Source: Planctomycetota bacterium
GTDB lineage: Bacteria > Planctomycetota > Planctomycetia > Pirellulales > Pirellulaceae
Assembly (NCBI GenBank): GCA_026692845.1
Contig: JAPLNM010000141.1
Location: forward strand, 1 to 64,000
Length of the DNA stretch: 64,000 bases
Reading direction: 5' to 3'
This document shows positions 26,470 to 35,060 of the stretch, in pieces. The position numbers and the translations under genes are program-made. Position 1 is the stretch's first letter. Each line of letters starts with the position of its first letter. The notes under the pieces were generated by a model. The model saw only the letters and a program-made list of their open reading frames with translations, searched no databases and had not been told where the DNA came from.

Positions 26470-28239
26470 ATGCATGAGTTTGATATCATCACGACCTTGG
26501 CCGGGGGCTTTACCGCCGCGTTGCTTTTCGGCTATGTCTGCCATCGGATCGGGCTCTCGGCGATCGTCGGATTTTTGGTTGCCGGGATCGTCGTCGGGCC
26601 GACGACACCAGGGTTTAACGCCAATCCGCAGATCGCCGCTCAACTTGCCGAAATCGGCGTGATTCTATTGCTTTTCGACGTCGGGCTTCATTTCGATTTG
26701 CAGGAGCTCGGTCGTGTGCGCAAGGTGGCCCTACCCGGTGCACTCCTTCAATGCGCGGGCTCCTTTCTAGCGACCTTTCTGCTGATGCTCTGGTTTTCAT
26801 CGAATTGGCAGGAAGCCATGTCGATGGGAATCGCGATGTCGTTTGCCAGCACGGTAGTCGTCACACGTGTTTTGAGTGAGGTCAACGAGTTGCAGACACC
26901 CACGGGGAACTTGGCGATCGGCTGGTTGATCGTGCAGGATGTCTTGGCTGTTTTGGCCTTGGTCCTGTTGCCGAGTTTGAAGGGGATCGAGGGTGCTTCT
27001 TGGTTCAGTCTGCTCGGGATCCTCGAGATCGCAGCTTTGAAGATAGCAATTTTGGTTTTGGCGGTGATTTTTTTGGGGGGGCGGATTATTCCAAGGGTCC
27101 TCCATAGGATCGCCCAGACGCGTTCCCGGGAGCTATTCACGCTGACGATTTTGGTAATCGTGCTTGGATTGGCGCTGGTCTCCTCGAGGGGCTTTGGGGT
27201 GTCGATGGCACTTGGTGCCTTTTTAGCCGGGGTGGTCATTGGCCAATCGGATTTCTCGGTGCGAGCCACGAGCGATGCGCTGCCGATGCGGGATGCTTTT
27301 GCGGCGTTGTTTTTCGTGTCGGTCGGGATGCTTTTCGATCCGCTGGTGTTTTTTGAAACGCCGGGTCTCTTCGCAGCGGTGTTGTTTTTGGCCATGGTAC
27401 TGACCCCGGCCTTGGCGATCGGTGCGATGCTCGTGTTTGGATTGCCCTTGAAAAATGCGCTGCGAGTCGGGTTTTCCTTCGCTCAAATCGGCGAGTTCTC
27501 CTTCATCGTGGCGAACTTGGCCAAACGCTCCGGTCTGATCTCCGATTCGCTCGTGCACCTGCTCGTGGCTGTATCGATCTTTTCAATCGCTTTATCCCCA
27601 CTACTGCAATGGTCGATCGAACCGATCTTGGGTTTTGTCCGAGGTTCGACGAAGCTCCGATGGCTGGCCGTTTCGAGAAAGCCGCTGACGCGTCAGCCGG
27701 CCATTCGGATCGACGGTCTAGACGACCAGGATCCAGCCTCGGAATTTCGCACAGTGGTCGTCGGGTTTGGACCCGTCGGCAGGACGGCGGCCAAGCTGCT
27801 CGATGAAAACGGCATCCACGCGACGATCATCGAGATGAATCCTGGGAGCATCGAACCGATACGGGCGGCAGGTCACCGAGTGGTGCTCGGGGATGCCAGT
27901 CAAATCGAGACGCTCAAGCATGCTGGAGTCGACAAAGCACAAAGCCTGATCTTGAGCGCCTCGAACATCGCACAAAGCAACGATCTGATTCGGATGGCAA
28001 GGCTCCTGAATCCATCGATCCAGATTTTGGTCCGTTCGGCATATGTTCGGAACTGTGCGGTATTGTTAAAAAACGGTGCCGACTATGTCATCGCCGAGGA
28101 GTCCGAAGTCGCCTTGGCGATGGCCGAAACCATCCTGCGCAATCTCGGCGCAACGGCCGAGCAGATCGACCAGCAGCGGGCCAAGCTACGTTCGGAGTTG
28201 CATCAAGACCAACAAAACCAGAAAACTTCATCCTCCTAG
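26470..28239 (+). CDS. Kef/YbaL-type monovalent cation:proton antiporter
   Basis: This 589-aa CPA2-family protein has about 12 membrane segments (residues 5-385) with the conserved VGPTTPG, LLLFDVGLHFD, GWLIVQDVLAV and SLAQIGEFSFI-type signatures (here FSFAQIGEFSFIV). A TrkA-N/RCK domain begins near residue 420 with the Rossmann motif VVVGFGPVGRTAAKLL. Such proteins exchange K+ or Na+ for protons, with nucleotide or ligand gating by the RCK domain. The C-terminal residues after about 570 are short and charged; no TrkA-C domain is seen. Confidence 0.88.
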   Translation: MHEFDIITTLAGGFTAALLFGYVCHRIGLSAIVGFLVAGIVVGPTTPGFNANPQIAAQLAEIGVILLLFDVGLHFDLQELGRVRKVALPGALLQCAGSFLATFLLMLWFSSNWQEAMSMGIAMSFASTVVVTRVLSEVNELQTPTGNLAIGWLIVQDVLAVLALVLLPSLKGIEGASWFSLLGILEIAALKIAILVLAVIFLGGRIIPRVLHRIAQTRSRELFTLTILVIVLGLALVSSRGFGVSMALGAFLAGVVIGQSDFSVRATSDALPMRDAFAALFFVSVGMLFDPLVFFETPGLFAAVLFLAMVLTPALAIGAMLVFGLPLKNALRVGFSFAQIGEFSFIVANLAKRSGLISDSLVHLLVAVSIFSIALSPLLQWSIEPILGFVRGSTKLRWLAVSRKPLTRQPAIRIDGLDDQDPASEFRTVVVGFGPVGRTAAKLLDENGIHATIIEMNPGSIEPIRAAGHRVVLGDASQIETLKHAGVDKAQSLILSASNIAQSNDLIRMARLLNPSIQILVRSAYVRNCAVLLKNGADYVIAEESEVALAMAETILRNLGATAEQIDQQRAKLRSELHQDQQNQKTSSS

Positions 28240-28247
28240 GACTCGCC

Positions 28248-29744
28248 ATGAACGACGCAGTGCTACCAAAGATTCTCGAGCATGTTCGCCAGACATCGAT
28301 CCTGCAATCGACCATGTCGATGCTCGAATGGGACCAAAACACGGGGTTGCCACCTCAGGCAGCCGAGTACCGTGCCGAGCAACTGACACTCCTGGCCGGC
28401 TTGGTCCATCAACGTCAAACCGATCCGGTCCTGGGCGAATGGTTGGACCAGCTCGATGCGTCGAGTGCTCACGAAGATCCCGCGAAACCATCGCGCGTGA
28501 TTGCTCGGCGCATGAAACGCGACTTCGAGCGGTGCCGACGGTTGCCTCAAGCGCTCGTCGAGGAGTTATCCCATGCCACAAGCATTGGGCAGCAGGTTTG
28601 GGTTGAGTCCAAGCTCAGCGATGACTACCAACGTTTTTTGCCGCAGCTCAAACGGATCGTCGAGCTCAAGCACCAGGAGGCCGATTGCTTGGCCGATCCC
28701 GGCCAATCGCGCTACGACGTGATGCTCGATAGTTACGAGGAAGGTGCCAACTGCGATCAGATCCAACGCATCTTTAGCGACCTGAGGCAATCGCTGATCC
28801 CTTTGATCCAGGAGGGCTCCGAAAGATCCGCTCGGTTTGGGCCTTCCGTGGTCGAAGGTCATTTTCCGATCGCCTCTCAGCAGCGGTTTTCCAAATGGGT
28901 CGCCGAGCGGATCGGCTTCGATTTTCAGCGAGGCCGACTCGACCAGACAGAGCATCCTTTTTGCACGACGTTAGGCCCCCACGACCATCGCATCCTGACG
29001 CGTTTTTCCACGGAGTCGTTTTCGACCGGATTGTATGGGGTGCTCCATGAAGCTGGTCATGGGATGTATGAGCAAGGGCTCGATCCGCAGTGGTATGGGA
29101 CCCCCGTCGGGAGCGCCGCGAGCCTTGGGATTCACGAATCGCAATCGAGGCTTTGGGAAAACCTCGTCGGCCTTGCGAAACCTTTTTGGACATGGGCTTA
29201 TCCGCATCTGCTCGATCATTTCCCAACCGAGTTTCGAGGCGTCTCGCCAGAGCAGTTGGTTCAGGATTTGAATCGGGTGCAATCGAGCTTGATCCGCATC
29301 GAGGCCGACGAGGTGACCTACAACATGCATATCTTGATCCGATTTGAGCTTGAAAAGCAGCTCATGAGCCAGCAGCTTCGCGTCGAGGATTTGCCTCAGG
29401 CATGGCGGGAGCAGTATCGAGACTATTTAGGCATTAGCCCCACGGAGGATCGAACAGGGGTATTGCAGGACGTCCACTGGTCGGCTGGCTTGATCGGGTA
29501 TTTTCCGACCTACACGCTCGGGAATATCTACGCGGCGCAGTTGTACGCGGCGGCCGATCGTCAACTAGGTGGATTGGAATCGCAGATCGAGCGCGGAGAG
29601 TTTCAGCCGCTGCTCAAGTGGCTCGTCGAGCACGTGCATCGCCATGGCCAAACCTACTTGCCGATGGAGCTTATCGAGCGGGCCACCGGCGAGCCGGTCG
29701 ATTCGAGGTACCTGGTGGAACACTTGGGGACCAAATGCCGTTAA
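28248..29744 (+). CDS. Metallocarboxypeptidase, family M32
   Basis: This 498-aa protein is the usual length for M32 carboxypeptidases (Taq carboxypeptidase type), cytosolic zinc enzymes that trim C-terminal residues. The zinc motif is HEAGH at residues 267-271, followed by the GIHESQSRLWEN motif with the third ligand Glu. The family-conserved DEVTYNMHILIRFELE and YLGISPTEDRTGVLQDVHWS segments are also present. It begins 8 bp after the antiporter stop codon, so it probably lies in the same operon. Confidence 0.92.
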   Translation: MNDAVLPKILEHVRQTSILQSTMSMLEWDQNTGLPPQAAEYRAEQLTLLAGLVHQRQTDPVLGEWLDQLDASSAHEDPAKPSRVIARRMKRDFERCRRLPQALVEELSHATSIGQQVWVESKLSDDYQRFLPQLKRIVELKHQEADCLADPGQSRYDVMLDSYEEGANCDQIQRIFSDLRQSLIPLIQEGSERSARFGPSVVEGHFPIASQQRFSKWVAERIGFDFQRGRLDQTEHPFCTTLGPHDHRILTRFSTESFSTGLYGVLHEAGHGMYEQGLDPQWYGTPVGSAASLGIHESQSRLWENLVGLAKPFWTWAYPHLLDHFPTEFRGVSPEQLVQDLNRVQSSLIRIEADEVTYNMHILIRFELEKQLMSQQLRVEDLPQAWREQYRDYLGISPTEDRTGVLQDVHWSAGLIGYFPTYTLGNIYAAQLYAAADRQLGGLESQIERGEFQPLLKWLVEHVHRHGQTYLPMELIERATGEPVDSRYLVEHLGTKCR

Positions 29745-29753
29745 GATAGTGGA

Positions 29754-30413
29754 ATGACAACCGTAGATCGAAGAGAATTTCTAGCAGTATCAGCGATCGC
29801 AACGACGCTCGCTCCGGCCTTTGGAGCCTTCGAGGTGCCCCTTATGAATCGACCTAAAGTTTTGATCATCATTGGCGATGCGACCGAGACGGTCGATACG
29901 CTCTATCCTTACTATCGATTGATCGAGGGGGGCTATGCGCCGATCGTCGCGGGCCCCGAGAAGCGGGTCTTTCAGATGGTCATGCACGAGGTCAAGCCAG
30001 GCTGGACGATCACCAAGGAGTGGGAAGGCTATTCGATTGCAGCAGATATTGCGTTCAAGGACATCAAGCCCGAGGAGTATGCCGGGATCTTTTTCAGTGG
30101 GGGTAGGGCCCCAGAGTACATTCGCGAGGACCAAGATCTCTTGCGTATCACGCGTTGGTTTTGGGAGAACAAGCGGCCCATGGCCAGTGTCTGCCATGGG
30201 GTGGAGATTCCGGCCCGAGCGGGTATCGTCAAGGGACTTCGCATGGCCACAGTCGCCAAGTGCAAGTTCGATCTGGAGGTCTGCGGTGGGATCTATGTCA
30301 ATGAGCCTTGCGTGATCGACCAGCACATGTTTTCGGGCCGCACGTACCATGACCATGGGTACTACATCGGCCCGTGGATCAAGGCGCTCGACGCCGCAAG
30401 CCGCAACGGGTAG
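29754..30413 (+). CDS. Tat-exported DJ-1/PfpI family protein
   Basis: This 219-aa protein has a DRREFLAVSA Tat-like leader, then a complete DJ-1/PfpI domain. The nucleophile elbow is SVCHGVEI with Cys, the strand before it reads FFSGGRAPEYI, and the catalytic-type Glu lies near residue 38 (DATETVDTLYPY). Members of this family are glyoxalases, deglycases or proteases; the activity here is unknown. Export of a DJ-1 domain is uncommon. A shorter product starting at MNRPKVL would be cytoplasmic, so the start choice decides its location. It begins 9 bp after the M32 stop. Confidence 0.78.
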   Translation: MTTVDRREFLAVSAIATTLAPAFGAFEVPLMNRPKVLIIIGDATETVDTLYPYYRLIEGGYAPIVAGPEKRVFQMVMHEVKPGWTITKEWEGYSIAADIAFKDIKPEEYAGIFFSGGRAPEYIREDQDLLRITRWFWENKRPMASVCHGVEIPARAGIVKGLRMATVAKCKFDLEVCGGIYVNEPCVIDQHMFSGRTYHDHGYYIGPWIKALDAASRNG

Positions 30414-31134
30414 CCCAATCGCTAAGATACCCAATCGCTAAGATACGCAGAGCCATGGGATGGTTCAAAGTGTATTGCTCGCGCCTGTTCCTTCCTGGCG
30501 TAGTGTGGGCCTCCGAGCCCGCACGCAGCGGTGATGAGACTACCTAACTTTCCTACTTAAAACCAACGCGCACCCTGATCCGTCAAACGCCGCAGTCGAT
30601 CCCGTGAGCCAACCAGCGCCAGCGGTTGGGCGTATTTAAATCAGCCCCCTACGACGCTGCGTTTAGGTTCCAGCTGGTAAAGATTTCCGGCGGTGCAGCA
30701 CGATCGATTCGATGCGGGGCTTATGGCCATCGCCCGCGGCTTGCGCCTAGACGGCTCACTTGTGAGCCAACCAGCGCCAGCGGTTGGGCGTATTTAAATC
30801 AGCCCCCTACGACGCTGCGTTTAGGCTCCAGCTGGTAAAGATTTCCGGCGGTGCAGCACGATCGATTCGATGCGGGGCTTATGGCCATTCACCTGCCGGT
30901 GAGCCAACCAGCGCCAGCGGTTGGGCGTATTTAAATCAGCCCCCTACGACGCTGCGTTTAGGCTCCAGCTGGTAAAGATTTCCGGCGGTGTAGCACGATC
31001 GCTTAGGTGCGGGGCTTATGGCCATCGCCCGCGGCTTGCGCCTAGACGGCTCACAGGTTGAATCACCTGCCGGTGAGCCAACCAGCGCCAGCGGTTGGGC
31101 GATTTGAATCAGCCTGCTAGGACGCTGCGTTCTA
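30414..31134. repeat. Tandem array of about 130-bp repeat units with REP-like palindromes
   Basis: Units begin with GTGAGCCAACCAGCG at 30604, 30762, 30899 and 31073. The first three share a core of about 127 bp, nearly identical, and end in GGCTTATGGCCAT; the fourth is truncated and diverged after about 40 bp. Linkers differ (periods 158, 137, 174 bp). Each unit starts with a stem CCAACC/GGTTGG, and linkers 1 and 3 carry a second palindrome family (CCCGCGGCTTGCGCC). A 16-bp motif (CCCAATCGCTAAGATA) is tandem at 30414 and 30430. No gene is convincing in this gap of 873 bp. Confidence 0.8.
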
Positions 31135-31182
31135 GTCATCCAAGCTTCAAGTCTTCGGTGAGCACTGGCGATCGTTTCATGG

Positions 31183-31220
31183 AAAAACCCGCGTAACGGG
31201 ATTCCGATACGCGGGTTTTT
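31183..31220. terminator. Bidirectional intrinsic terminator
   Basis: AAAAACCCGCGT at 31183-31194 pairs perfectly with ACGCGGGTTTTT at 31209-31220, a 12-bp stem with a 14-nt loop. It lies 66 bp beyond the stop codon of the minus-strand metalloprotease and ends in T-runs on both strands. Confidence 0.85.
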
Positions 31221-31286
31221 GATCTGATTCCAAGAGGGAGCGAGCAAAGCCGATCCATCTTGGAATTGTCTGCACAAGCGCCAACC

Positions 31287-34232
31287 TTAAGGTTGTGGCT
31301 CGCCTTCTACGATCTTCGGGGACGCTGGCTCGATAGCCGGTTGGCCCGCAGGGACGTTACCAAAGATGATGGGGCCGCGTCCTGCACCACCGGCTTGTGG
31401 CTGGTTGTAGATATAGATCGCGTCAAGAGCTTTGGTGATCCGCAGTTGGCACTCGGTCAAGTGAGCCGCCGAGTAGGGGTCCATGGGAGAGCCCCCAGCG
31501 AGGATCGCATCGATCTTCTTCTTGAGCTCCTTGAGTTGCATCAGAGCCAAGCTGGTGATGGCTTTGTTGCTCGAGGCACCTGGCACAGCCAGATCGATCA
31601 AGCGATCGAGGTACTCTCGCTGCAGGTTGCGTCTCCAGGAGGAGATTCGCGGCTTGCGGGCCGTGACTTCGCCTTCGGGATTCGCGGCCATTTCGGACCA
31701 CACTTCGGCTTGAACTTTATCGAGCATCTCTGGGAGCGTCAGAGCGTCTTGGTCTTTAGGGACCAGGAGTTCGTTGTCAAAGACGCGTCGAAGGGTTGTT
31801 GGGTTCATGAGCATCGTCAGTGCGCTCGATTGAATACCGAGGATCCGATCGTGCACAGGGAACGTCGATTCGCCCATCGAGCGGACACCCTCGTCGATCC
31901 ATTTATCGACGGTCAGTCGACTGAGGATGGCGTTGGAGAGTCCATAGGCGTCATCGCGGAACGCGTTGCGGATGACGAAGTCGAGGGCTTTGCGCTGTTG
32001 ATCGGCTGGGATTGGGATCAACGAGGCACGGTTGCCTGGATCCCCCTTCTTGTCACGGTTGACCGTCGCGCCGCCGATCCAGTTGGCCATCATGCTGATC
32101 GACTTGGTCTGCTCGCCAAGAGTCAGTTCGTAGCCGCTTCGGGCCTTGCTCCAACTGTCTCCATCCTTAACGAACTTGTCCAAGAGTCGTTCGCGGTAGA
32201 GTTTGACCAAGCGGATCTGGTTTTCACAGTATTCCAATGGGTCTTTGGAGTAGTCGTAGCGACGTGCAAACGGATCTGGTCCGTTGGTGTCCTCATCGGT
32301 AGCGTACTGGAGTTCCTCTTCGCTGGCGCGTTTGAGGATTTCAGGCAGCTTGGCTTCGTCGGGTGTGTAGCCGTACTCGATTGCCCAATAGTCATAAGGA
32401 CCGATACCGATCATCGTGTAGTCGCCTCGGGTCTCGCTTTCGAGTTGATAAGGCATATTGATCGGGATGTAGTCCATGACCGACGAGGCGATGGTGCGTT
32501 GGCCTTTGACGCCGTTGGAATTGATATCCTTGAGCGAAAGGGTGCTGGAGGCTTTGAAGTTGTGACGCAAGCCGAGGGTATGGCCAACTTCGTGCGCGAC
32601 GAGTTCTGCCAACAAAGGTCCGATGAACGATTCGGGCATTCCGTCGAGCATCTCTTCCTTGGGTTTGTCGGCTTTCTTTTCTTCCGGCTTCGCACCAGCG
32701 GGTGCCGCAGGATCTTGCTCGGCCAAGAACTGGCCGTTTTCGTCCATGAGGTCCAACGCCAAGCGGGCCATGGACATGTCCATTTGCTTGCCGTGAGCCG
32801 CGTTGCAGTAGCCATTGGTTTGGCTGGTACGTCCGACCAATCCATCGAAGGGGGAGGCTCCCAATAGCTTCGAATCGAGTTTGGTCATCGCGTGACCGGC
32901 GTAGGGCAATTGCGACTGCATGGCGAAGAAACCTTCGAGGTGCTTCTGGTTGGCTTCTGGAGCCAACCGGACGCGGGGGTCCCAGCTCGGGTGGGCGCCG
33001 AGCCATGCGATGGTCTCTTGAGACATTCCTTCCATAGCGATATCGGGCATCAGGTCATGGTATTGGAAGTTGAAGTGGCGGATCCACCCGTCGGTCAGCA
33101 CGACGTCGGCATCGAGGATTTCGCCCGTCATCGGGTGAACGCGGCTCGGGCCGATGGCCGTACCCACATCGTTGTTGAGCCAGCGGATGAAGTTGTACTG
33201 CACATCCTCTGGATCCAGATCCATCGTCTCAGGGGATCGTGGGTCTTGGTAAAGCACCTCGATCGCATCGGAGTAACCGATCTTTTCGAAGGCCTTGTTC
33301 CAGTACTCAACCCCTTGCTTGACCCAACGGCGGTATCGCACTGGAGTGGTGTGTTCGATGTAGAACCGGATGGGGGTCACCGGAGGGCTGACCTTCAAAC
33401 TCGGGTCTCGCTTTTCCAATCGCCAACGCGTCACGTATCGAACACGCTTTTTGTCCTCGTCGTAACTACCTAGGTCGGTGAAATTGGTCACAAAGTATCC
33501 GACGCGTTGATCGGCTTTGCGAGGACGGTATCCGGTGTCCTCGGGAACTTCGCTAAACGAGTAATGGATCGTTTGGAGCTTGCCACCGGCAGTGACCACC
33601 TCGAACGCCAACTCGGTATTTCTTGTAAACGGCTTGGCCTTGACGACCTTGGTCAACTGTGGGTCTTGGATTCGAACGCTCGGACCGAAGAACTTGCTTG
33701 CATTTCCGACGAACAATGCGTCCGCATCGATCACCGGACCGCCTTGAGGGGCCATCGTCACGACGGGGATATCCAGCAGGACCGTGTCGGTAAAGAGTCG
33801 CTTGACCGACGACTTGGATTCCGGTTCCCCGTTGGATCGAATCTCCAGTTCCGGAAGGATCAGGGCCAAGCGTTTGTTGTACAAGCGCCAGTAAACGTAG
33901 TAGTCGCCGGCCTGCAAGCCAGCGAACTTGTCTCCGCTGCTGACGGTCAAGGCGATGAAGTATTTCTTCGATAAATAGTCCTTGGGCAGTTCCATCAGGA
34001 CCTGGCCGTCTTTCTCGCGCAGCCAAAGCTTGCACAGCGATCCGCGATCCGGGGACTTCGACTCGACCTTGGTGTACCCTTCGATCGCTTTGTCAAAGGG
34101 TGGGTACTCCGCTCCGGGAGCTTCTTGGCAATAGCCAGCCTTCGGTGCTAGAAAGCCCGAGAGCAAGCTCAATCCGAGAATGGCTCGCGACGCGAGCCCT
34201 CGGAGAATCGATCGGTAATGGTCTCTACTCAT
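31287..34232 (-). CDS. Secreted zinc-dependent metalloprotease (metzincin-like, DUF5117/DUF4953 type)
   Basis: This 981-aa protein has a signal peptide ending near GYC-QE, which may alternatively be a lipobox. An N-terminal DUF5117-like beta-rich region follows (about 60-300), then a metzincin domain with HEVGHTLGLRH (His547, Glu548, His551, His557), the HExxHxxGxxH zinc signature. The C-terminal helical DUF4953-like part follows and ends in an Ala/Pro-rich tail. These planctomycete and bacteroidete proteins are large exported proteases; the substrate is unknown. A strong terminator follows. Confidence 0.82.
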   Translation of the reverse strand: MSRDHYRSILRGLASRAILGLSLLSGFLAPKAGYCQEAPGAEYPPFDKAIEGYTKVESKSPDRGSLCKLWLREKDGQVLMELPKDYLSKKYFIALTVSSGDKFAGLQAGDYYVYWRLYNKRLALILPELEIRSNGEPESKSSVKRLFTDTVLLDIPVVTMAPQGGPVIDADALFVGNASKFFGPSVRIQDPQLTKVVKAKPFTRNTELAFEVVTAGGKLQTIHYSFSEVPEDTGYRPRKADQRVGYFVTNFTDLGSYDEDKKRVRYVTRWRLEKRDPSLKVSPPVTPIRFYIEHTTPVRYRRWVKQGVEYWNKAFEKIGYSDAIEVLYQDPRSPETMDLDPEDVQYNFIRWLNNDVGTAIGPSRVHPMTGEILDADVVLTDGWIRHFNFQYHDLMPDIAMEGMSQETIAWLGAHPSWDPRVRLAPEANQKHLEGFFAMQSQLPYAGHAMTKLDSKLLGASPFDGLVGRTSQTNGYCNAAHGKQMDMSMARLALDLMDENGQFLAEQDPAAPAGAKPEEKKADKPKEEMLDGMPESFIGPLLAELVAHEVGHTLGLRHNFKASSTLSLKDINSNGVKGQRTIASSVMDYIPINMPYQLESETRGDYTMIGIGPYDYWAIEYGYTPDEAKLPEILKRASEEELQYATDEDTNGPDPFARRYDYSKDPLEYCENQIRLVKLYRERLLDKFVKDGDSWSKARSGYELTLGEQTKSISMMANWIGGATVNRDKKGDPGNRASLIPIPADQQRKALDFVIRNAFRDDAYGLSNAILSRLTVDKWIDEGVRSMGESTFPVHDRILGIQSSALTMLMNPTTLRRVFDNELLVPKDQDALTLPEMLDKVQAEVWSEMAANPEGEVTARKPRISSWRRNLQREYLDRLIDLAVPGASSNKAITSLALMQLKELKKKIDAILAGGSPMDPYSAAHLTECQLRITKALDAIYIYNQPQAGGAGRGPIIFGNVPAGQPAIEPASPKIVEGEPQP

Positions 34233-34710
34233 TCGCTTTTTCCACAGTCGTAAAAAGAACTGATTGATCCGTCTAGTTTTAACCCAGCGTCCATCTGCTA
34301 GCGTTGGAAACCTAGGTCAGCGTTTGGCAAACGTCGGTTCCAAGTGCGAAGCAAATCGGGCAAGTTCGACCGACGAGTTGCCACAATCGGCAAACCCGTT
34401 GCAAACCGGAAACTTCGCCAAGTCTTCACTTTCCGGCTCGGATTTCCGATCGCATTATGAACCGACCCGCAGGATTGGTCCACTAAAACCGGGGATTTAG
34501 GCGGACTTTTCGCGCGGAGACTAACTAATAGTCTCCGATGTTCCCACCGCTTCGGAGGTTCCCTTGGGTTGGATGCAAACGGGGTCTTTGACTTAGTTTT
34601 TCTGATTCAAAGACCGTTAAATTAGCGGCCCGAATTCAAAGCAGGTTTTCTCTATCGTTTTACAAAGAATTATGCGTCCAGAGTTGGCTCGATTACGCCT
34701 TGGTATCAAA
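34233..34710. other. Gene-free stretch upstream of the RNA candidate
   Basis: No convincing ORF is seen. Two perfect hairpins occur: GGAGACT/AGTCTCC at 34516-34522 with 34530-34536, and GGTCTTTGA/TCAAAGACC at 34583-34591 with 34607-34615. The metalloprotease promoter should lie near the left end. The hairpins may belong to the structured RNA that follows. Confidence 0.4.
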
Positions 34711-34830
34711 GGGGGGGCGTCGCCCGTGCCCCCCCTCCCGTCGGTTGTCTAGGGGCGCGGTTTGGTAACCGACTTTTCTCTCCCTCAAAGCCCCTAAGCC
34801 TGCTTGGCATACTGCCGAGTGGGCTTTTTT
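34711..34830 (+). ncRNA. Candidate structured RNA with pseudoknot and intrinsic terminator
   Basis: An 8-bp stem GGGGGGGC/GCCCCCCC (34711-34718 with 34728-34735) is followed by two interleaved 7-bp helices: 34740-34746 with 34767-34773, and 34750-34756 with 34790-34796. Because the second helix opens inside the first and closes outside it, they form a pseudoknot. A competing 5-bp local hairpin uses 34758-34762 with 34767-34771. Right after it, 34797-34808 pairs with 34814-34825, closing a 5-nt loop and followed by six Ts, an excellent terminator. The RNA belongs to no family I recognise (not tmRNA, RNase P, SRP or 6S by visible motifs). Its 5' end and promoter are unknown. Confidence 0.55.
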
Positions 34831-34972
34831 CGTTTCGCTTTTGGAATGGGTTGCAGACGTTGGTTGCAGAAACGATAGCTCAATAAACGCAAGGAAAATA
34901 GCGATGAAAATCCCGTTGGGCTGTTGCTTCAATCTGTCGCGGTACAAAGCGATCGAAAGAGTCGAAAAGGGG

Positions 34973-35002
34973 CTGAAATTGCGTCGAATTGCGAGATATA
35001 AT
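34973..35002 (+). promoter_or_regulatory. Sigma-70-like promoter of the cbb3 oxidase operon
   Basis: A perfect TATAAT at 34997-35002 has CTGAAA (four of six matches to the consensus) at 34973-34978, with 18 bp between. Transcription would start near 35009 and leave a leader of about 50 nt before ccoNO. Confidence 0.5.
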
Positions 35003-35060
35003 CGTGTGTTGACCCTCGAACCGCCACTTCCACGATCCGATCACGATCCGATAAAACTTT

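Noticed and set aside
30626-30975. Two short plus-strand frames inside the tandem array
   Set aside because: They are copies of the same non-coding repeat unit in the same phase and have no support.
30604-31134. CRISPR array
   Set aside because: Units are about 130 bp and almost identical throughout; there are no short direct repeats with unique spacers of constant size and no cas genes.
31260-32867. 535-aa plus-strand frame opposite the metalloprotease
   Set aside because: Shadow of the metzincin gene, which has HExxHxxGxxH and a leader.
34580-34830. Known housekeeping RNAs (tmRNA, RNase P, SRP RNA, 6S)
   Set aside because: None of their conserved cores, such as GAGGAAAGTCC or a T-arm, is present.
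34693-34947. 84-aa frames on both strands across the RNA candidate
   Set aside because: They run through the hairpins and terminator and show no family features.
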